Below, in pieces: positions 62,539 to 64,000 of a stretch of 64,000 nucleotides of DNA. The DNA lies in NCBI GenBank assembly GCA_030063045.1, contig JAQSEB010000025.1, positions 513,043-577,042 of the forward strand, in the 5' to 3' direction. A program made the position numbers and the translations under genes. The notes under the pieces were generated by a model that saw only the letters and a list, made by a program, of their open reading frames with translations, was not told the DNA's origin and made no database searches. Source of the stretch: Pratylenchus scribneri. Lineage: Eukaryota; Nematoda; Chromadorea; Rhabditida; Pratylenchidae. How positions within the stretch are numbered: the first letter of the stretch is position 1; every line of letters begins with the position of its first letter.

Positions 62539-63238
62539 ATGAAAATTGAAAATTGTAGTATTGTCTTCAGACTTTTCCCCTCTAATTCCAAAAAGAAAAT
62601 TTCTCAAAATCAATATATGACAATTGCACGGAATGGCTGGAACATTGAATATAAGCCTCAACGTTTCCATTCCCTGATCATGAGATTTCCACTACCGAGA
62701 GACCAGGAAGATAAAAGTAAGAAATGCACTGTTGTGGCAGCATTGATTTTCAAATCAGGAAAAGTGGTTTTGACAGGTGTTAAACATCCAGGTATTTCAG
62801 TTATTTTTTTAATTTCTGAAAAAAGTCTTTTAAGATAAAGGAGAATTTGCAGCCAGAATAATCTCGAAACAATTGAGATTGGCAGCTCGAAGAGGAGGGA
62901 TACCCTTCGATAAAAGGGATGGATTAATCTATGGGATACAAGTGGTCAATATTGTTGCCGCTCACCAAATGCCTCATCGAATAAGAATTGAAAGAATTCA
63001 TGAATTATGGTGGTGGAATCAAAAAGAGGGATTAAACGATCCGAGAATTCGTCTAGTCCGAAAAACTCTATATGAACCAACTATATTCCCAGCTCTTCGC
63101 TGTAAATTTCATGAGGGAAATGCAACAGGCCTAGTATATATTTCAGGAAAAGTCATTCTCACAGGTGTACGTGAAATCTCCCAAATACATGACCTTTTCA
63201 ACTCATTTATATCATTTCTTTCACAATTTCCGCGATAA
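62539..63238 (+). CDS. divergent TATA-binding-protein-like factor, two exons
   Basis: Exon 1 (62539-62791) and exon 2 (62853-63238) join in phase to about 212 residues, nearly all of it TBP core domain. Repeat 1 has EYKPQRFHSLIMR and ALIFKSGKVVLTGVKHP, followed after the intron by LRLAARRGG. Repeat 2 has IVAAHQMPHRIRIE, YEPTIFPALR and YISGKVILTGVR. These align with the TBP stirrups: three of the four DNA-kinking Phe positions are kept and the fourth is Tyr. Insertions lie in loops (for example PRDQEDKSKK). There is no long N-terminal tail. TTTTAG immediately precedes the ATG, a likely SL trans-splice site. Role expected: binding TATA-type promoters with TFIIB for RNA polymerase II or III. Much more divergent than a canonical nematode TBP, so a paralogue or an element-borne factor. 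Confidence 0.88.
62792..62852 (+). other. 61-bp intron of the TBP-like gene
   Basis: Donor G|GTATTT and acceptor TTTGCAG. It splits a GCC (Ala) codon after the first base and contains an in-frame stop, so it must be removed. The size fits short nematode introns. Confidence 0.85.
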
Positions 63239-63329
63239 ATTTATAACCCTTCTAATATAAATTAATAAAAATTTATTTAAACATTATAATGAAAAATTTT
63301 TTGGTATAGGAGATAATTAGAATAAAAGA

Positions 63330-63827
63330 TCATTTTTCTTCACCATCATTCTCCAATTTTTGAACAAACTTCTTTGGCATTGCCGGTGCCATGAGATTGG
63401 TCATCCAACAATTGACACGAACACAGCGAGGACAAAGATGAAATTTAATATCAACACCTTCCTTGAATTTGCTCCACTTCTCGACTGAATGGAAAAGTTT
63501 GTATTGACAACCGCTGCATAAACGGAACATTAGTACTGTCTTTCCTTTGAATAATTTCCACATTTGCTTTTCTTCCTCCTCATCTAACCTTCTAAAATTC
63601 TTTGATATAATACTGAAATCCACATTTTGCTCATCATTTTTTGCTATTGAACGCGAAAAAACCTTTTCCTGATCAGCCATTTTTTGCTGTTTCCCAAGAT
63701 GTTTCATCTTTTTCTGTATTTTTGACTGGGCTGAAGACTTCACTTTTTTCTGTATTTTTGACTTGGCCGAAGGCTTCACTTTTTTCTGTATTTTTGAACT
63801 GGTTGAAGAATTCACTATTTTAGTCAT
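63330..63827 (-). CDS. 165-residue protein with CxxC pairs and repeated basic N-terminus
   Basis: ATG at 63827. Residues 10-48 hold three copies of S(K)KIQKK[VM]K separated by Ser/Ala/Lys linkers, a likely nuclear or nucleic-acid-binding tail. The middle is acidic (RRLDEEEEKQMWKLF). The C-terminal half has LCSGCQ and, about 30 residues on, LCPRCVRVNC, a zinc-ribbon-like arrangement with a further Cys. No homologue recognised. It is convergent with the TBP-like gene: stop to stop the gap is 91 bp. It carries its own TATA-type block 43 bp upstream of the ATG, shared with the polymerase gene, which suggests common regulation. Confidence 0.65.
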   Translation of the reverse strand: MTKIVNSSTSSKIQKKVKPSAKSKIQKKVKSSAQSKIQKKMKHLGKQQKMADQEKVFSRSIAKNDEQNVDFSIISKNFRRLDEEEEKQMWKLFKGKTVLMFRLCSGCQYKLFHSVEKWSKFKEGVDIKFHLCPRCVRVNCWMTNLMAPAMPKKFVQKLENDGEEK

Positions 63828-63870
63828 TATTAATTTGGAAAATAACTAGAAATACAAATCCTAAAAATTG

Positions 63871-63883
63871 TCGTCTATTTATA
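63871..63883 (-). promoter_or_regulatory. TATA-type promoter block of the CxxC-protein gene
   Basis: On the minus strand TATAAATAGACGA, 43 bp before the ATG at 63827. It differs by one base from the block upstream of the polymerase gene. Confidence 0.55.
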
Positions 63884-64000
63884 ATTTTCCTATAATTGAA
63901 TTAGTAATATCATATTTGTTCGATATGCTTTAAACATTATCAGGTAGAAAATGGAAATTAATTGAAGGAGAAAGGAGGGAAAAATAGGAAAAGGAAAAAG

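Overview
The window comes from a nematode nuclear genome. The strongest evidence is an exact 22-base match to the nematode spliced leader SL1 at 2544-2565. Supporting evidence is the exons of a nematode-type seven-transmembrane chemoreceptor at 2972-4092, a divergent TATA-binding-protein gene split by a 61-bp intron, and a very A+T-rich background. The species cannot be fixed from the sequence alone.

Left part (1 to about 6.1 kb): small, mostly damaged genes. An exon-like frame lies at 87-334. A secreted cysteine-rich peptide gene at 1324-1739 is put out of frame by two tandem microduplications of 16 and 4 bp. A 124-bp tandem duplication follows, then the SL1 copy, which lacks the 5' splice site of an SL RNA gene. 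The chemoreceptor comes next: its exons join in phase, but one carries a net +2 frameshift. Its fifth-membrane-segment exon ends exactly at a 45-bp minisatellite of about 34.5 copies, which starts in that exon's own splice donor and repeats the donor-like GTAATT in nearly every unit.

Middle part (about 6.1 to 54.6 kb): 48 kb of extreme A+T DNA with no gene I can call. Islets of ordinary composition, roughly 50-250 bp, are scattered through it. Several hold exon-sized open frames with splice-like borders on one or the other strand, and some are broken by a single stop or indel. Two diverged 0.6-kb repeat arms in inverted orientation (18985-19576 and 21552-22165) each end in a perfect 13-bp-stem hairpin. 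I cannot tell giant-intron genes from a graveyard of gene fragments, and the islets are usually open in more than one frame.

Right part (about 54.5 to 64 kb): the most interesting region. An intact 1426-codon gene on the minus strand encodes a protein-primed family B DNA polymerase of the Polinton/Maverick or linear-plasmid type, with 3'-5' exonuclease and polymerase motifs and a cysteine/histidine-rich region. No integrase, packaging ATPase, protease or capsid gene accompanies it. After 3.5 kb of satellite-like repeats comes a plus-strand TBP-like gene, then a minus-strand 165-residue protein with two CxxC pairs and a repeated basic N-terminus. The polymerase and the 165-residue gene share a 13-bp promoter block (TATAAATAGA[C/T]GA on the minus strand) that I see nowhere else in the window. 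This suggests, but does not prove, that polymerase, CxxC protein and perhaps the TBP-like factor form one element with its own transcription signal.
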